A stretch of DNA of 57,217 nt from NCBI GenBank assembly GCA_943704425.1, contig CALSCP010000656.1, forward strand, positions 1-57,217, read 5' to 3'. A program made the position numbers and the translations under genes. The first letter of the stretch is position 1, and the number at the start of each line of letters is the position of its first letter. The notes beneath the pieces were generated by a model. It was not told the DNA's origin, did not search any database, and saw only the letters and a list, made by a program, of their open reading frames with translations. Of this stretch, positions 54,307 to 57,217 are shown one piece after another. Source of the DNA: Ministeria vibrans ATCC 50519. Its lineage: Eukaryota; Opisthokonta; Filasterea.

Positions 54307-56711
54307 ATGCCCTGTTGTACCTTCCCCTTGATCCTACTGATACTTCTTGCCGGCACACACGCCCAAGAGCCATGTACGTTTGTCGTGGACGGCGTCACGC
54401 TGACTCTCCCGCAAGCATTGGATCAAGCCGCCGCCTGCTCGACCCCTGCCACTCTCCAGCTTGCACTCGTGGCACATCGTGTCACTGAAACTCTATTGTT
54501 GGGTCCCCAGCACCGGGGGCTCACCATGGAGCCCGTACCAAACGCCAACGCCAACCGCCGCAGAATACACAACAACAATGACATCCCATCCGTCAGCGGA
54601 GGCATCCCTCTCAGCGGCACCTGGTCGGACATGCCCGACTCAAAGGGACGATGGTCCTTGCACGTCAGTCCGCCGGTCAAGGTAACCTACTGTGTGTGTC
54701 TCACGAGACGCGACGGCAACTTTGTTTATTTTTGTAGTCCTTTCTACAACTTTTCGCGGACGACCGCCGCGCCCAGCGTGCGCGAGATCCCAACCCAGGC
54801 TACTATTATCTCATGGACCACACTCTCCCGCCATCGGCACCATCGGACTCGATGGGATTCGTCTATTCCGCAAGCGACCTTGACGCGCTGGCTGTGTTGC
54901 CTGCTTCCGCACGAGACGTCGCCGAGCTTGTCATATACTCCTCGTGGATGACAGCTCGTCGTCAAGTGCGCAATGTGGACAACACCACCCGCCAGGTGCT
55001 CATCAATGCCGCGGCGCGCATCGAAGTTCAACCGTTGGCCAACAGCGGATCGCGTTACTACGTCGAGAACACACTATATGCATGTGACGCGCCCAACGAA
55101 TGGTTCTTCGATGCGTCCACTCAGACGTTGTACTACGTGCCACCAACCAGCGAGCACGATCCACGTCAAATGGAGTTCATTGTGCCGCAACTCAACGACA
55201 CGCTTGTGCGTCTGGAGAACACAAGCGACATTCGTGTGCGCGGCATCTCCTTCGAACACACCGACTGGCCCATCACACCAACACTCACACAATCAGGCAC
55301 TGTCCAAGCTGCCTCCTTTCTGCCCATCGCCACCGTCCATCTTGTCCACGCACAATCCTGTCTCTTCGATGCAATCCGTGTCGAGCAGGTTGGCTCATAC
55401 GGTGTGTGGATCGACACAGGCTCCCATCACAATGTTCTCTCCGGGGCCTTTGTGGGAGATGTGGGCGCAGGAGCAGTGCGCATTGGCCGCGGAAAGCCAC
55501 TGACACCCGACTCACCGGCGAGCGAACGACCGTTCAACAATACAGTGGTGGACAGCACACTCGTGCTGGGCTCGCTCGTGTTTGCCGAAGGGAACGGTGT
55601 GCTCCTCCAGCAGGCGCGGAGCACTCGCATTGTACGCTGTCAGGTGGCCTTCTTTGACCATTGCGCTGTCTCCGTCGGTTGGACCTGGGACTATGAAGCG
55701 TCGCAGGCCAGCAACAATCTCATTCGCGATTGCGACATCCACAACATTGGGAATGCTGAGCTGTCAGACTTTGGCGGAATTTGTACAAACAAACAAACAA
55801 ACAAACAAACAAACACAAATATAATATTTTTAACACTTTCCACCAATGTCTTGTAGACCTTCTTGGAATCAGCCCAAATACAACCGTCTCGCACAACCGC
55901 GTAGCTCATGCCCTACCATTCTATCACTACGGACACGGCATCTATCTTGACCAGGCGTCCCAAGGCATCACTGTACGCGACAATTTGGTACACGACTCGT
56001 TTGCCTCCGCGTTTTACCAGCACTTTGGAAGGGCTAATTTTGTTTCAAACAACATTTTTGCTATGCCGTCGGGCGGTCTGGGGACACTGTGGCAAGCGAA
56101 CATGCAATATGCGCAGTTTGGGCCGTCCGACGTGTCCTTTTCGCATAATATAGTGTATCAGTCGCGCTCGTCCGATCCCGTGTTCTCTTCTCCCTTCAAT
56201 GGCACTTGGAAGAGCGATTGGAACCTGTACTGTTCGCAAAGTGAGTCGTTGTCCGCTGAAGAATGCTCTGTGTCGCATTCCTTTCCCTCTGACCCCGACG
56301 GAGCACAGGACAATTCGTGTGCGCTGTCTCTGTCACAATGGCAATCAAAATACGAACAGGACACTCATTCGCTCACTGTCGATCCACTCTTTGCCAATGT
56401 GACTCAGCGCAATTTCACACTCGCCACAGACTCACCGGCCGTCAGCAAACTGGGCTTTGTCCCTTTCGATCAGTCGCACTACGGTCCGTCCGCTGCGCTG
56501 CAGTTCCAATGGCGCGCAGACTGTGTGTGTCGCGCACTCCACTCGTTTCCCACCGGAACTTATGGCGGAACGGACAGTCGCTCTGACGCCAGAATCATTG
56601 CTCTGTGCTCTCCCGGCACTGTGCTCGTGCGGGGCCCGCGTGTGCGTCGCTGTGTGTGCAATGACACTGTTGCCCAGTGGGTTCCCTCTGAATTGCCCGT
56701 TTGTGACTGTA

Positions 56712-56767
<56 letters not shown>

Positions 56768-57217
56768 AGAAGAAGAAGAAGAAGAAGAAAAAGAAGCACG
56801 AAGTGATAGAGAGTGATAGGGAGAGAGATAGTGAGTGACATTTTTATTGATTGTTCTCTTCTTGTAGTTATGCGATTGTATTCTGAGGACTATATGGCTC
56901 GAGGAGAGTCGTTGATTGGCGAAAAGGCTCTTTTTTCCGCTCAAATGCAGACAGACGGAAATTTCTGCATTTACAAAGGTAAATAGAAGGAAGCACACAA
57001 TAAAATATACAAACACAATAAAATACAAATATAATAATAATAATAATAACTATTATTATTATTTTTTGTAGAGGGTAGCTCTGCGCCAAGTATATGGTGT
57101 ACTATGACTACGAGCAAAGATGAAACTGCTCGCGCGACATTAAGTGACACAGGACAGTAAGACTAAAAAATAACATAATTATTTTATTAAGGCGGTCTGG
57201 CTGTGTCTTCGCGTGGT
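54307..57217 (+). CDS. Secreted parallel beta-helix protein with bulb-type lectin domain, 3' end outside window
   Basis: Exons 54307-54681, 54738-55782, 55857-56708, 56868-56978, 57072-57156, 57192 onward. Signal peptide MPCCTFPLILLILLAGTHAQ. Residues about 30-640 resemble right-handed parallel beta-helix glycan-active proteins (GH141/pectate-lyase-like): IYSSWMTARRQVRNVDNTTR, LENTSDIRVRGISFEHTDWP, GSYGVWIDTGSHHNVLSGAF, NNLIRDCDIHNIGNAELSDF, NTTVSHNRVAHALPFYHYGH, IYLDQASQGITVRDNLVHDS, NLYCS. The helix rungs carry Asn/Asp positions and sequons. A short Cys-rich bridge follows, then a B-lectin-type domain (GESLIGEKALFSAQMQTDGN, FCIYKEG). Probably a secreted glycosidase or lyase that binds mannose-type glycans, for feeding or wall digestion; substrate unknown. 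Confidence 0.84.
56720..56794. repeat. (GA)n then (GAA)n microsatellite
   Basis: GA run 56720-56764 followed by GAA run to about 56794, in intron 3 of the beta-helix/lectin gene. Confidence 0.92.

Overview
This is a stretch of nuclear DNA from a unicellular eukaryote. Genes are GC-richer and interrupted by many short GT-AG introns (donors mostly GTACG or GTAAG, acceptors preceded by pyrimidine tracts). Intergenic DNA is short, AT-rich and full of (AAT)n, poly-T and (CT)n. TAA, TAG and TGA are all used as stops, so the code is standard. The gene set (AP-3 delta, cyclin E, TBC1D20, TXNDC17, CDK5RAP3, viperin with CMPK2) would suit a protist related to animals or amoebozoans, but I cannot name the species. 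Two N-runs (29371-29378 and 43042-43048) show it is a gapped draft assembly. Many genes lie head to head with only about 100-550 bp between start codons.

Layout. 1-5.1 kb: 3' part of AP-3 delta adaptin. 5.4-10.4 kb: an ACAD10/11-like gene that stops early, TXNDC17 (minus), a type I membrane protein. 11.2-14.6 kb: an intronless 1131-aa protein with chromo/Tudor-knot-like repeats. 15.1-16.3 kb: only the first exon of eRF1, meeting a fragment of an unknown minus-strand gene. 16.4-21.2 kb: a JmjC/cupin protein divergent from a cyclin E with 13 coding exons. 21.3-29.7 kb: TBC1D20, whose first exons (29.4-29.7 kb) and remaining exons (21.3-23.1 kb) are separated by an NDUFA12 5' fragment, an LRR protein and a 1449-aa histone deacetylase. 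29.9-31.1 kb: a second membrane protein.

31.2-43.9 kb is the most interesting part. Viperin (RSAD2) and CMPK2 are transcribed divergently, as in vertebrates. They are followed by a CYTH phosphatase, a TfoX_N protein, an LRSAM1-like LRR/coiled-coil protein, a small hAT-type element and a 1674-aa STAND/NACHT-ankyrin protein with almost identical 120-bp ankyrin repeats. Viperin makes the chain terminator ddhCTP from CTP, CMPK2 feeds the nucleotide pool, and NACHT-ankyrin proteins are typical sensors, so this looks like an innate antiviral neighbourhood in a protist.

44.2-57.2 kb: a D-2-hydroxyacid dehydrogenase, a 60-aa PDCD4-N-like protein, a frameshifted condensation-type acyltransferase, CDK5RAP3 (UFMylation/ER-phagy), a divergent co-chaperone pair (IQ-BAG protein and type II DnaJ) and the 5' part of a secreted beta-helix/bulb-lectin protein running off the right edge.

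Several genes (ACAD10/11, eRF1, NDUFA12, TBC1D20 and the unknown gene at 15.4 kb) end or split close to long poly-T/poly-A tracts or an N-gap. Either the assembly is mis-joined at homopolymers or real rearrangements occurred there; all intergenic distances across those points should be treated with caution. Exon boundaries below were placed by eye from GT-AG sites, reading-frame phase and remembered family sequences.
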